Part shown: positions 26,601 through 38,300 of the stretch, piece after piece | Position numbering within the stretch: the first letter of the stretch is position 1 | Layout of the letters: every line of letters starts with the position of its first letter | NCBI GenBank assembly: GCA_945910005.1 | Contig: OX246741.1 | Span: 43,501-107,500, forward strand | Reading direction: 5' to 3' | Length of the DNA: 64,000 bases | Origin: Isoperla grammatica | Lineage: Eukaryota > Arthropoda > Insecta > Plecoptera > Perlodidae | Position numbers and translations under genes: made by a program | Notes under the pieces: model-generated | The model's input: the letters and a program-made list of their open reading frames with translations, nothing else | Databases searched by the model: none | What the model was told of the DNA's origin: nothing

Positions 26601-28547
26601 AATATTAAAGTATTTTGATACCTACATTGAGTTTAGATAAGTCCAGATACGGGTTTTAATCAATGGGTGTCTTTGTTAACGGATTACGTAATTAAAACCG
26701 TCACAGATTGTAACCCAAGGGGGCGAGGTCACTTATTTCAATCAGAGATTGTGTGTCTGGTCTTGCTCTACCACATCATGTGGGTGCGAACAATATACAT
26801 TTGTTTGTTTTGTATCGCAACGATCAATTAATCAAAATCATTGTTTATGGGGCATATTTCCGGATTAATTCCCGATTATCTTAAAAAGTACAAATTGTAG
26901 AGTTTGTGACTACATTGCAATCGGTTAACATAGTCTTTCTTGATAATATTAAAGTATTTAAGTACCTACATTGAGTTTAGATAAGTCCAGATACGGGTTT
27001 TAATCAATGGGTGTCTTTGTTTACGGATAACGTAATTAAAACCGTCACAGATTGTAACCCAAGGGGGCGAGGTCAGTAAATGTCATCAGAGATTGTGTGT
27101 ATGGTCTAGATCTATGATATCATGTGGCTGCGAACAATATACATCTTATTGTTTGGTATCGCAACGATCAATTAATCAAAATCATTGTTTATGGGGCATA
27201 TTCACGGATTAATTCCCAATTATCTTAAAAAGTACAAATTGTAGAGTTTGTGTCTACATTGCAATCGGTTAACATAGTCTTTCTTTATAATATCAAAGTA
27301 TTTTGATACCTACATTGAGTTTAGATAAGTCCAGATACGGGTTTTAATCAATGGGTGTCTTTGTTTACGGATTACGTAATTAAAACCGTCACAGATTGTA
27401 ACCCAAGGGGGCGAGGTCACTAAATGTCATCAGAGATTGTGTGTATGGTCTAGATCTATGATATCATGTGGGTGCGAACAATATACATTTGTTTGTTTTG
27501 TATCGCAATGATCAATTAATCAAAATCATTGTTTATGGGGCTTATTGACGGATTAATTCCCGATTATCTTAAAAAGTACAAATTGTAGAGTTTGTGGCTA
27601 CATCGCAATCGGTTAACATAGTCTTTCTTTATCAAATTAAAGTATTTTGATACCTACATTGAGTTTAGATTAGTCCAGATACGGGTTTTAATCAATGGGT
27701 GTCTTTGTTAACGGATTACGTAATTAAAACCGTCACAGATTGTAACCAAAGGGGGCGAGGTCACTAAATGTAATCAGAGATTGTGTGTATGGTCTTGCTC
27801 TGTGATATCATGTGGCTGCGAACAATATACATCTAATTGTTTGGTATCGCAATGATCAATTAATCAAAATCATTGTTTATGGGGCATATTTCCGGATTAA
27901 TTCCCGATTGTCTTAAAAAGTACAAATTGTAGAGTTTGTGGCTACATTGCAATCGGTTAACATAGTCTTTCTTGATAATATTAAAGTATTTTGATACCTA
28001 CATTGAGTTTAGATAAGTCCAGATACGGGTTTTAATCAATGGGTGTCTTTGTTAACGGATTACGTAATTAAAACCGTCACAGATTGTTACCCAAGGGGGC
28101 GAGGTCACTTATTTCAATCAGAGATTGTGTGTCTGGTCTTGCTCTACCACATCATGTGGGTGCGAACAATATACATGTGTTTGTTTGGTATCGCAACGAT
28201 AAATTAATCAAAATCATTGTTTATGGGGCATATTGACGGATTAATTCCCAATTATCTTAATAAGTACAAATTGTAGAGTTTGTGGCTACATTGCAATCGG
28301 TTAACATAGTCTTTCTTTATTAAATTAAAGTATTTTGATACCTACATTGAGTTTAGATAAGTCCAGATACGGGTTTTAATCAATGGGTGTCTTTGTTAAT
28401 GGATTACGTAATTAAAACCGTCACAGATTGTGACCCAAGCGGGCGAGGTCACTTATTTCAATCAGAGATTGTGTGTCTGGTCTTGCTCTACCACATCATG
28501 TGGGTGCGAACAATATACATGTGTTTGTTTGGTATCGCGACGATCTA
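20611..28547 (-). repeat. 343-bp satellite array, right arm in inverted orientation (about 23 monomers)
   Basis: These are the same monomers as the left arm but reverse-complemented from 20611 onward. The change happens mid-monomer: CGTAATCCGTAAACAAAGAC is followed directly by TTATTGTTTGGTATCGCAAC. A five-monomer block of 1720 bp is duplicated in tandem at about 21.73-23.44 kb and 23.45-25.16 kb. The copies share private variants such as GGTCAGTAAA, TTCACGGATT, GTTTATGGATT, TAATGAAAATC and TTGAGTTAAGATT. The GGTCAGTAAA variant reappears at 27071, exactly two block lengths further on. Confidence 0.95.
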
Positions 28548-28816
28548 TTAATGACAATTCACTTCAATATATGAAGGTTTTATGATCAATGATTGAAAAG
28601 TTATATAGATATCATTGAAAAATGCTTACTATAAGTGTTTTTACTTGTTTTTTCATTGTTTTAAGTATCGTGACGATGTTTTAATATTTAGCATGTTTTA
28701 GTTTGTGTGGTTGGCACTGCTGGTTTTTAGGCGCTCATCCCACGCGCCGCCATGACACTTCTATAAAAACTGGGTCAGATTCGTATCGCTTTTCACGGTC
28801 GTTCTAAAAGTAGGGT

Positions 28817-29499
28817 TATACACACACAACTACGGTTAGGTACAGTAATATGCCCAAGCCTAATAAAGATAAATAATCCATTATTGTACAACTCCAATTT
28901 ATAAGTTATGCTTAGGCCCAGTACGCATAGGCCCGTCATGGTAGGCCTAGATCTTTCCCTATGCCTAGGCCCTAGGCTAGGCCTACCCTACCTGTACAGA
29001 CCGGTAAATAATTTCCCCGTGTAGGTCTAGAATAGGCCTATGTTACATGAATCCTCAAAATACTTACTGGTATCTTTGGAATCATGATTTCAATCTAGAA
29101 CTAGTGATCCACCCACATCATACAGAAAAAATGACAAGTAGGTCTAACAAAATGTGTTCAATCAACAGTTTAAAAAAAGTCAAATTAGCACTAACCGCAA
29201 GAAAGCACTAGAGTAGGCCTACCCTACCCGTACAACTCTTTCGTTTTACACATTACAATCTATACCAAAAAGCAAGCAACTTATTTGGGGGGGGCGGTAG
29301 GGGGTACATGTATGTGACATAATTTCATGCTCAAACTTTTCTGCTAGACCTAGGCCCTAGGCATAATCAAAAATTTTCAATGCTGTGTGTTCTCTTTCCA
29401 AATTTACCGCTTCACTGCTGCCAACTTTGATTTTCACGATTTAAACCAATGTGAAGTTAGCTCCCGGCTCCCAAAATTTCGAAGTACCAACCATGCCGA
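28817..29499. other. no gene recognised; TAGGCC-rich
   Basis: Many CCTAGG and TAGGCCTA words occur, especially at 28910-29040 and 29340-29360. I see no exon or element boundary. Confidence 0.45.
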
Positions 29500-29770
29500 A
29501 AGGTTCGTTCATTTGTTGAGTACACAGCGGAAACGCGTCATCGAACAGGAAGTTGGCCGAGTCTAGTACGAAAAAACATGTGTTCTGCCTTCACACAAAT
29601 GAACGCCAATTTAGTCAGAGACACCTGTTAATTTTAGGTTAAAACTGTCTTTTAATTAAATAGGGTGTAAAATAACTGAATTAATCTTTGGTAGGGCCCA
29701 AGCCAAGTTTGTGATGGTTCAATTGAACGTACGGAATAAGCAACGAGAGTACGGGCGTTTAGGCTTAAAT
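29500..29770 (-). repeat. dispersed repeat, copy B (uninterrupted)
   Basis: Read on the minus strand, this matches copy A at the left edge of the window: CGCCCGTACTCTCGTTGC, GATTAATTCAGTT, TTAACAGGTGTCTCTGACT and ACACATGTTTTTTCGTACT occur in the same order. It lacks the MITE present in copy A and so documents the pre-insertion state. Confidence 0.6.
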
Positions 29771-29965
29771 GAGGTTAGGTAGGCCTATTGGACTAAATGA
29801 ACGTTAAATCATTATTTTCTTACCTTAATGTAACAAACATCACGACCCTATTCAATTAGAATTTTCTACATTATCTCAGACGACAGACATGTTATAATCT
29901 GCATTAGAATGAACACGTTACCGCTATGTCTATTTTGTATTCCCGCTCTACATCTTGTTATACTC

Positions 29966-30609
29966 AGCTGCGTTCCAGAATTCATCTCGTGAGTAATCCC
30001 AGATACCCTACTATGACGTCAGGATACCTTGGATATCAAAACAATATTGGAACAGATGGATTACAACTATGGCGGCAAATATGGCAGGACCAAACGTAGC
30101 TTGTTGTCCCTTCATAAATTTTAAAGCAAATTCTGGATCTGGAAATAAATAAGGTTAAAATAAGACTAATTGTATTCAGTTTGGTGCTAGGAACTAGGCT
30201 AGGCCTACACGTAAAAGCTTTCAAACCAAAGACAGGGTAGACATAACCTAAAAACCAGATCACGGGCTAGCCTAGGCCTAGGGCCTAGGCCTAATTTCTA
30301 TTCAAACGTGTTAAATTACAAATTACCGGTACTCACCATTTTGTATTTTTATGGCCGTGTCATATGACACGGTCAACGTGTAAACGTTCCCTTCATATTC
30401 AACCATAATATCAATGATATCCACACTCGCTTCCATTTTCCCGCTAAAACTGGTCTCATCCCAGTCATCTCCTTGCGGGGTCGGATGAGTCGGATGCGTA
30501 TCTGATTTGTTTTGGCTTATTTCCGGAACACTTGGATTGCAATCTGAGATTCATTTAGGGACACTTGGCTGACTTGGATTAGTAATCGGATGAATTCTGG
30601 AATGCAGCT
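29966..30609. mobile_element. MITE-like element carrying a two-exon gene
   Basis: The inverted ends AGCTGCRTTCCAGAATTCAT match over 21 bp with one mismatch. Weaker similarity (TAATCCnAG) continues inward to about 39 bp. ACTC flanks both sides (29962-29965 and 30610-30613), a possible 4-bp duplication. The interior holds a start region, two coding exons and an intron on the minus strand (see the CDS at 30011-30436). The layout resembles a Pack-type element that has captured host sequence. Confidence 0.5.
30011..30436 (-). CDS. small putative membrane protein, two exons, unidentified
   Basis: Exon 1 (30436-30337) starts with ATG in a strong context (AAAATGG) and ends at the donor ATG|GTGAGT. 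Exon 2 (30138-30011) follows a pyrimidine-rich acceptor ending TTTCCAG and finishes at TAG. The phases join to give 75 residues. The N-terminal 45 residues are acidic to neutral (MEASVDIIDIMVEYEGNVY). Residues about 48-66 form one hydrophobic helix (FGPAIFAAIVVIHLFQYCF). I do not recognise the family. The frame could also continue past 30033 by a donor at AAG|GTATCC. Both exons lie between the TIRs of a MITE-like element, so it may be a captured fragment, an element-encoded gene or a pseudogene. Good splice sites favour a real transcript. Confidence 0.4.
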
Positions 30610-31599
30610 ACTCAACTCACTCCTCTTTTTCATTCCGGACAGTTCGAACATGTTCGGCCTGTGTTAGCGAACATATGTTTTTTTACAGATGAACAACGAA
30701 CAACCTGTTCGGACTGTTCGGAACGGACAAATGAACGAACCTGAAGATTCGCGCGGCGAATTGCATCGACACTAACCATGACGTAACTACTAATGTATTG
30801 ATTTTTAAGATAAAACTTACATGAAACCGTATTTAGTTCACATGTCAATGGTCGTCACAAAGATAACTTGAAAATCATAGACACAATAGTTAACTTGTTA
30901 TAATAATTCACGCATAACATGGGGAAAACAGCAACACATCTGGTTGGTTTTCTCCACTTCAATTGGCTAAAAACTAAAATCGGATTTGGACGAGAGTGCT
31001 TTGAGAATACATAGCAGGCCTGTTACACCCTAAATACATTAACTTCCTAGATAGAAAGTGTCCTGAACGAAAATTCATAGCATGTACCAACATGCATGTG
31101 TGTGTATTTTCACGGCCAAATCGCACATCGAAACAACATTTATTCTAAATTATATTTGTGAAATAATCCTAATCTACAGATTATCCTTATTGCTCGTTTT
31201 TATAATATCAGTACACGCTGGAATACAAATACATATCATATGTGAACGGGTTGTCTTCATGTAATATTTAACCCACCTTGACAATGTACATACAATCTTG
31301 TATTGTGGTTATACAGCTAAGAAATGAAATATAAATATAGTCCTCTCAACGAAACTATTCTCATGCTTTCATCACAGGCCATGTCCGGAATGGCAACCTA
31401 ACTTGTCATTCCTCCGTGTGCTGGATGGAAGATTGCGTCGGATTGTTCTCAGTTCGTGAGTTGGCCAACTTGTCCGATGTTGATAAATGGTAATTCTCTC
31501 ATTTGTGTAAGTTGCTATTAATAATATTACACGATGAATATTTTTTTGAATTAAATACAAATATAAGTTTGTAGTAACAAAACCAATAAGTCATGTTTG
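30610..31599. other. no gene; fragment of dispersed repeat at 30640-30745
   Basis: GTTCGGACTGTTCGGAACGG and ACAAATGAACGAACCTGAAG at 30640-30745 are related to the repeat at the left edge of the window. The remainder is AT-rich with nothing recognisable. Confidence 0.45.
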
Positions 31600-31745
31600 A
31601 GGCAGTAGCCATTCTTCTCTCGAGTGAGCAAGACCTCGGTCGAAACGTCTCGTTATATTTTGTATTATGTCTTTATGTGTACTTCAAACTCGCAAATCCG
31701 TCATCTTACTACACGAAGGTAAGCTGTTGGATCCTTTCCTCACTT
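31600..31745 (+). repeat. Penelope-like terminal repeat (pLTR) fragment with hammerhead-like core
   Basis: The core runs GTGAGCA (31624-31630), then a stem II hairpin GACC/GGTC, then GAAACGTC (31642-31649). A tail of about 70 AT-rich bases leads to GGTAAGCTGTTGGATCC at about 31720-31736. The same order of parts is found at 33424-33540 (minus strand) and 34770-34880. Penelope-like elements are known to carry minimal hammerhead motifs with a very short stem III (GAAACGTC) in such terminal repeats. No reverse transcriptase is present. Confidence 0.45.
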
Positions 31746-33420
31746 AATATACCATGTTTGAAGAGAAGTGAGAATTGAAAATAGATCACGGGAACCCAGC
31801 CATTAACAGCTTTCGATACCAAGAAATGGCGGAAACGCCGGTGTTTAAACGACTTTATTTCATAAAACTTAAGTAGGACGGACTATACCTTTACAGTTTA
31901 GACCTACCTCTAGAACACAGTGGAATATTAGAATAAATACGTGCTGCGAGTAGTTACTCTATGTATCTACTCAGTAAAGTGTGAATTTGTATACATTTTG
32001 ACAGGCTTTCAATAAAAACAAAATACTGCCAATGTTGCTCACAGCTTGCTGGATTTTGTTAGTTCCTGTGAACTTCTTTGAATTCTCGAACTCTCATTGG
32101 CTACACAATAACGATTTCAACGTTAGCGACCAAAGTTACAAGATTGCAGTGCAGGAGCTGCTAATTTAGTCGTGCGCCGTCTTAGTATTCGGCAATAGTG
32201 CGCGCATGAACACAGGCAGAAAACTGTCCGCGGAAGTTTACTTTCGAGGCCTCAGGGGTTATGACGGAAGCATCAGAATACATTCGTTGGGAGGACTATA
32301 GTATAGATCTCGAGAGTAATCAGTATTAGTTAAAATTAGATTTAGTTTTAGGATCATTCATTGCTCTCTTTCTCATCTAATTGATGTTATAGTTACACCT
32401 ATACTATGTATCGATCCAATGAATACAAAATTTCTTACTTAGGTTTTAAAATATTTTATGAAAACTGTTTATATACCTATAGTGCCTATGTTGAGTTTCT
32501 TCATTATAGATTGCATCACCTGTGACTACTAAGGCCATCTCCAGGTAACTTTACAACCGAATCATGTGAATTTATTGAAGAAGAATTTATTTATTGTCTA
32601 AAATGAGCTTCTGCTCTTTACAATGGCACTCTATGATGAACCTACTGACATTGGGTTTGAAATATAGGGTTTTAAACCCAATGCTACTGATCTTCAACAG
32701 TCTCCCACCCAAGCACGTCACGTGAGGGGTCTACATTATTTTGTTTTATTTGTATTTATTTGTTTATTGGTGATTTGTTACAATGCAATATTGTTTTACA
32801 CGTTTGTCATTGGCCCCTAAGGAGTGCAGAGAGTAAGAGAAAATCATGTTAAGGGTACTTTACAGGAACATATTATTATACACTTGGCAGGAAATAGCGA
32901 GATAACTTTAACAAATTACAGTGATAGATATGCATGTTAACATAAAATAAAATGGTAGGGTGATTATTTTTATAGTATCCAGTAAGATATGCAATTAACC
33001 TATAGGATACAGTCACAATTGAACAACCTGATGAATACAAATTTAATACATAAACATTAGACATATTACAACAAAGCTAATAGCATTGAGTTTGTTAAAA
33101 CTCAATCCTAATAGTACAAAAAACATCTGTCAAAATTTAAAGTGGAGTAAGATTGAATCAGATAAAAATTAAATTAAATAAGGGCCGGTCTTACAATCTC
33201 CTAATCATAAATAATAGTGAGTAATAATAATAATCTACAGCTGAGTACATCTTATTATAGGATGGGTTCGGTGTAATTATTGGTTTAATATTGTTTATGG
33301 ATGTAACAATTTCAATGTTATGGTGGTTTTTGGTGATTTTGACAGTATAAATTACACCAGAAACATGTTAAAAGGTCAAAAGAATACCTTATACAGTCAA
33401 TATTGTATTAAGAGGGAAAG
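31746..33420. other. no gene recognised
   Basis: This is AT-rich intergenic sequence. A short palindrome at about 32645-32685 (TTGGGTTT ... AAACCCAA) is the only structure I noted. Confidence 0.4.
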
Positions 33421-33423
33421 AGT

Positions 33424-33540
33424 TATAGGAACCAACAGCTCACCTTAGAAGATCGGCAGCCGTGTTGAGATGGAGATTACATATATTTACAATAATTTAC
33501 AACTAGACGGAACGTTTCGGCTTACACAGCCTTGATCACC
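33424..33540 (-). repeat. Penelope-like terminal repeat fragment with hammerhead-like core
   Basis: On the minus strand: GTGATCA (33539-33533), stem II GGCT/AGCC, GAAACGTT (33518-33511), an AT-rich tail, then AAGGTGAGCTGTTGGTTCC near 33424-33442. It has the same architecture as the copy at 31600. Confidence 0.45.
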
Positions 33541-34404
33541 CGTCGGTGTAGAGATACTAACTGACTAAATTTAAAAAAGTACATGAATATATATATATAT
33601 ACAAGGCGCTGTTGGTGGTGGAGGGGAGAGTTAGCCAGGTAAGGTAAGGTAGTTCTCTGTATACCCTCCAGAGCCCCAAGGTTAGCGCAGGTTGAGATTG
33701 GGAGGCATACGGGTGCTGGTAACCATCTGGTGAGCCAGTTCCCACTTTCTGAGCTCTCCCTCACTGCAGTTGTGTGGTAAAGCCCTGATGATGCTGGTAA
33801 GTCAATATGTATACACTACAGTGATGTGGGTGGGGGCCTATAAGTAGTATCACATAACATACACAAAACAATACAATATTTGTGCATCTGTAATAAAATT
33901 GAAAAAACATAGTTTTTTAAATTGAAGAGCATAAGTGTAATTAACAAAGAAGGCTAAAACTAAAAGCTATACAAAATGGCTATTTTGCAAATTAATACAA
34001 ATTCATTATTAAATCTGGAAAATAGCACATTTCACGGTGGAATTTTGGCGTTTTAGAGGTGCCAATCTACAGGTGCATGTACACTTCATTTCCACTGCCT
34101 TTTATTATTAGCACTTTACACGATTTTGTGGTTTGCTAAAAACAAACACCACTATAGTTGAGAAACTGTAAGAATGATGGCCCCAGCTCCATGAAACAAC
34201 AAACTGAACAACTGAAACAAACTGATTTTCAGTTACGCATTTCATTTTGTTAGGTTGTCATGGAGTTGAGGGGGGTCGGGTAGCAGTGGTGGGGATAAGG
34301 AGGGGGCCGTCATTCTTACAGTTTCTCAACTATATTCATTTATTATATAGATCAGCCATCTATATAACTGTGTGTTGAATTTTGAGGTGTTTTTGCACAA
34401 TGTA
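33541..34404. other. no gene recognised
   Basis: There is a short (TA)n run at 33588-33600. Otherwise this is unremarkable intergenic sequence. Confidence 0.4.
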
Positions 34405-34885
34405 GGGATAGGATCCAACAGCTTACCTTAGTTGCAAGATGTTCAGTTCAGTTTTATTAGCATCCTTTTTGGTTACATTGTAACATTGGATTTGTCATTT
34501 TCTTTACTATAGACTAAATATACTAACTTATTAGTTATATTACATAAATGTTTCCTACTCTGAAGCATTTACATTAATCTATACATATATACATAAATAT
34601 TTACAATTTCTTTTGCTGAGCAAGGGTGGATAACAGACAGTATCATATTTTTCATATTTTGTTACCTACCCTACCCTATGATGAAGTTGAGAGTTAAAAG
34701 TGTACATTGAAAACATTGAGACGTTTATACACAAGGTCTTGGTCACTCAAAAGGCCTTGGATCTTCTTTTGAGTGATCAAGACCTTGTCGAAACGTCTCC
34801 ATAGTTTTATGTTTTCACTTTTCAATGCACACTTTTAACTCTCAAATTCATCATCTTACATCTAAGCTGTTGGGTCCTATCCCAG
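34405..34885. repeat. inverted pair of Penelope-like terminal repeats
   Basis: The left tip GGATAGGATCCAACAGCTTA is mirrored by TAAGCTGTTGGGTCCTATCC at 34864-34883. Inside, GAGAGTTAAAAGTGTACATTG (about 34689-34709) faces its inverse at about 34823-34845. Two hammerhead-like cores face each other: GTGATCA ... GAAACGTC at 34773-34797 on the plus strand and a decayed GTGACCA ... AAACGTC on the minus strand at about 34719-34747. Head-to-head termini are a known Penelope-like arrangement. Confidence 0.45.
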
Positions 34886-35311
34886 CATCATAATATTCCA
34901 GCTGATTGGCATATCAACCAACATGACCTATTTTCGCACAATGTACATCAGTTGGTAGCTATATTGAACTTGAACAGATGCAATCAGAATGCTATCGCTA
35001 TTGGGAATATCAATGGCCACATTTGGGGTAAGCCAAATCAATAAATAAAATACATTATGTATTTAGGTACCGGTACCAACAGTTTCCTAAATATTGACAA
35101 TTCCTAAGATATGTAGTCTGAATTGATTGATTGTTGAAAAATCTGTAGTGTTACAAAAACTGTTTCACCAATTTTCATAAAGACATCCTTAATTAAGGCA
35201 TTGGCATACATACTTTGAGCGAAGCAATCTGTTGCTAGAAGGTGTTGCTGAATTTGCTTGACCACCACCACATTTAACAATATTCATTGAACCAAGTTTA
35301 GTTTTTAATTT

Positions 35312-38300
35312 TTATTCAAATGTTATGGGAATTGAAGAAAAAGGGAGTATAGGGTTGGTAGTCTCAACTTCCAAAGCTGTTGCCATGCAATCGCTTGCTG
35401 CACCAAATTCATTCATTGACTCCAGAACTTTTCCTAAATTATACCTGAAAAAGAAAAATGCATCAATAGCTAGAAATGATGTAGAATGCACTACAGAGTT
35501 TAGAAATAGCGTAATAAAACCCGCCCCCAAACTCACGTACTATAGCTGTGCAATGTATTATTGCATTGCAACTGAGATGTGATCTTTCTTTAATTCAAAC
35601 ACCTTTACTATTAGCATATCAGATACTGTAATAAATATGACCTAAGTTACGGATGTTAATGCATAAATAATTTCTTCCTGCACAGGTCCATGCGTTTAAT
35701 ATTTAGATAAAAACAGTAAACGTGTACACGTATGAAAACGTGTACACTATCCCATCCCTAGTATGTATGAAAGACGAATGGAAGAAAGAAGGAAAAGGGG
35801 GATGCCGATGAAGAGATGGAAACGAGAAGTCAAACAGAGAGAGCAGGAGGATGTTAAAGAGATCCAAACTGACCAGACGACAGAAGCAGGAAGTCATTGA
35901 TGTTGGTCACAAATAAAGCTTACCATGTTTGATGGGAAGTGGGGTCCATCTTTGCTGCATCTCTTAGTGTTTTCTCTGCTAAGAATTGGTTCCCTAAATA
36001 ATGATATATCAGGCCCTGAAACACATTACATCCCGGATGTTACACAAAACGAAAGCATTATTGACAGTGATAGCAGTATTGGTGTTGGCAAACAATTTAT
36101 AATTACCAAGTGTTGAAGACTTTTGATATGAGTTGGATTAATAGCAAGTGCATTCTGGAAGCACAACTTGGCCTCGACAAATTCTTGTTTATTCTCGTGA
36201 ATCAGTCCTCTCTGTGAAGTGTAAAACACAAAATATACAAAACTGTTTTGCAACATAAAAAAAAAACACATACCTCACACAATTATATGCAATTAAACAT
36301 TTATAATAATTCTCTTATTGCAATCTCATGTAGCAATCTAGCATTTATTTTCATGTCACCCAGTCATCATCTCAATCAGCAACATTGTCAAAATTGAGAC
36401 ATAAAATTATAAAACATAACAAAACAAAGCATACAATGTAATGATGTGAGAGAAATGGTCATAAAAGTTTGCCCCAACTAGACGTAAGCTTTCGCGGCCC
36501 AAGTCACAACGTATTCTTAATTCTTGGCTGTCGGGTGTCGCCGCGTCAATTGTTTATAAAAACCTGACGTTTCGTAATTACATAGTCCATCTTCAAAGGA
36601 CTTGAACAGACAGTCACTGGGAGAACCTACTTAATCCAGCTCTACCAGTCACTGGGTAGAGCTGGACTGTCTCTCTGTCCAACAACAGACAGTCACTGGG
36701 AGAACCTACTTGATCCAGCTCTACCAGTCACTAGGTAGAGCTGGACTGTCTCTCTGTCCAACAACAGACAGTCACTGGGAGAACCTACTTGATCCAGCTC
36801 TACCAGTCACTAGGTAGAGCTGGACTGTCTCTCTGTCCAACAACAGACAGTCACTGGGAGAACCTACTTGATCCAGCTCTACCAGTCACTAGGTAGAGCT
36901 GGACTGTCTCTCTGTCCAACAACAGACAGTCACTGGGAGAACCTACTTGATCCAGCTCTACCAGTCACTAGGTAGAGCTGGACTGTCTCTCTGTCCAACA
37001 ACAGACAGTCACTGGGAGAACCTACTTGATCCAGCTCTACCAGTCACTAGGTAGAGCTGGACTGTCTCTCTGTCCAACAACAGACAGTCACTGGGAGAAC
37101 CTACTTGATCCAGCTCTACCAGTCACTAGGTAGAGCTGGACTGTCTCTCTGTCCAACAACAGACAGTCACTGGGAGAACCTACTTGATCCAGCTCTACCA
37201 GTCACTGGGTAGAGCTGGACTGTCTCTTCAAGTCCTCTGAAGATGGACATGTTACATGTTACAATACATGTTAAAATACAGGGTTGTAGAAACAAATGGT
37301 CTATACGCACCAAGTACATGATGTGGTGAGACAGTGGGAAGATGGTGGAGGCTTCCTTGATGCTTTCCGTTGCAGCACTCAACTGGTCCAACGACAAGTA
37401 AATCTCGGCCAATAGCAGCCACACCTGCAGCTGTAGCAGCCAAGCCCTCTGGGGTCCGGGTCGGGGAGTGAACGAACTGATTGACGACGCTACTTCGGAG
37501 AGAGCTTGTTCCACACGCGAGGCAGCTAGCGAGTGGGCGTGGAGTGAGCCTGCACCAGTGCGTATATAGTTCCATTTAATAGTGAAGCTCGCTACATTCC
37601 CGTATTTATTTTTATTTGTTTACACAATTATTGAAACCACACTGAAAAATTGTGTTTTCATTCTTTTCTGTACTATATTTGTAATTGAATCATTTTTGAG
37701 ATAGAGAGTACCTCAGTAAAAAACCCACATAAAAAAATAAATAAAAATAATAATAACCTCACAAACCGACAAAAAAAGGGCTCAAAATTAGTGGGATCGA
37801 ACTTCCAACAAACTTCAACAAGAGATTAAAGGAATAAAAGATGTTACAAAATTAAAATTAAAAATATACACCTAAATGAATGTTATTATACCATTGATGA
37901 CTTGAAAACACTATAGGCCTAGTGATGCTTTGAATACTGAATTTTAAAGAGGCTAATAAATCTACATCTATATCTACACTTACTGGAATCTTTGTCCGAC
38001 ATTTCTGAAGTGTACAGCTGAAAGACACTCCGTGTCTCGCTTCTTCGTTCCGATTGTTCTTGTATTTCAATTATTGTCTGTTGTTCATAAAGTGTCTTCC
38101 ACAATGCCAACATATGTTTCGCTGTGAACAACGCCACCTTTAAACACACAAGATGTCAGTTACTGAAATGATTGTAATCCATTCAGTTTTTTGATACGGC
38201 TTCCTCCTTCCTCCTTGATTCTCCCTCAATGTGCAATGTATTGAGTGTACCCGTGGGTTCTCCCCCTATATGAAATGTATTATGTGTACCCATTGATTCT

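Larger units (their letters stand above)
13931..28816. mobile_element. inverted-repeat-bounded block containing the 343-bp satellite
   Basis: An 86-bp segment at 13931-14016 recurs as its reverse complement at 28731-28816, with about four-fifths identity by eye and the same overall length. Shared stretches include CCAGTTTTTATAG, TACGAAT, GGCGGCGC and TGAGCGC. ACCCT stands at the outer tip of both. Everything between is satellite plus about 200 bp of unique or degenerate sequence at each side. This is the layout of a non-autonomous TIR element whose interior has expanded into an array. I found no clean target duplication and no transposase, so the mobile origin is inferred. Confidence 0.5.

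Noticed and set aside
14231..28547. CENP-B box in the satellite monomer
   Set aside because: TCCCGATTATCTTCAA shares only part of the reverse box; the essential CGAA half is not present.
36607..37240. CRISPR-like array
   Set aside because: The 79-bp units are contiguous with no unique spacers, and this is a eukaryotic intron.
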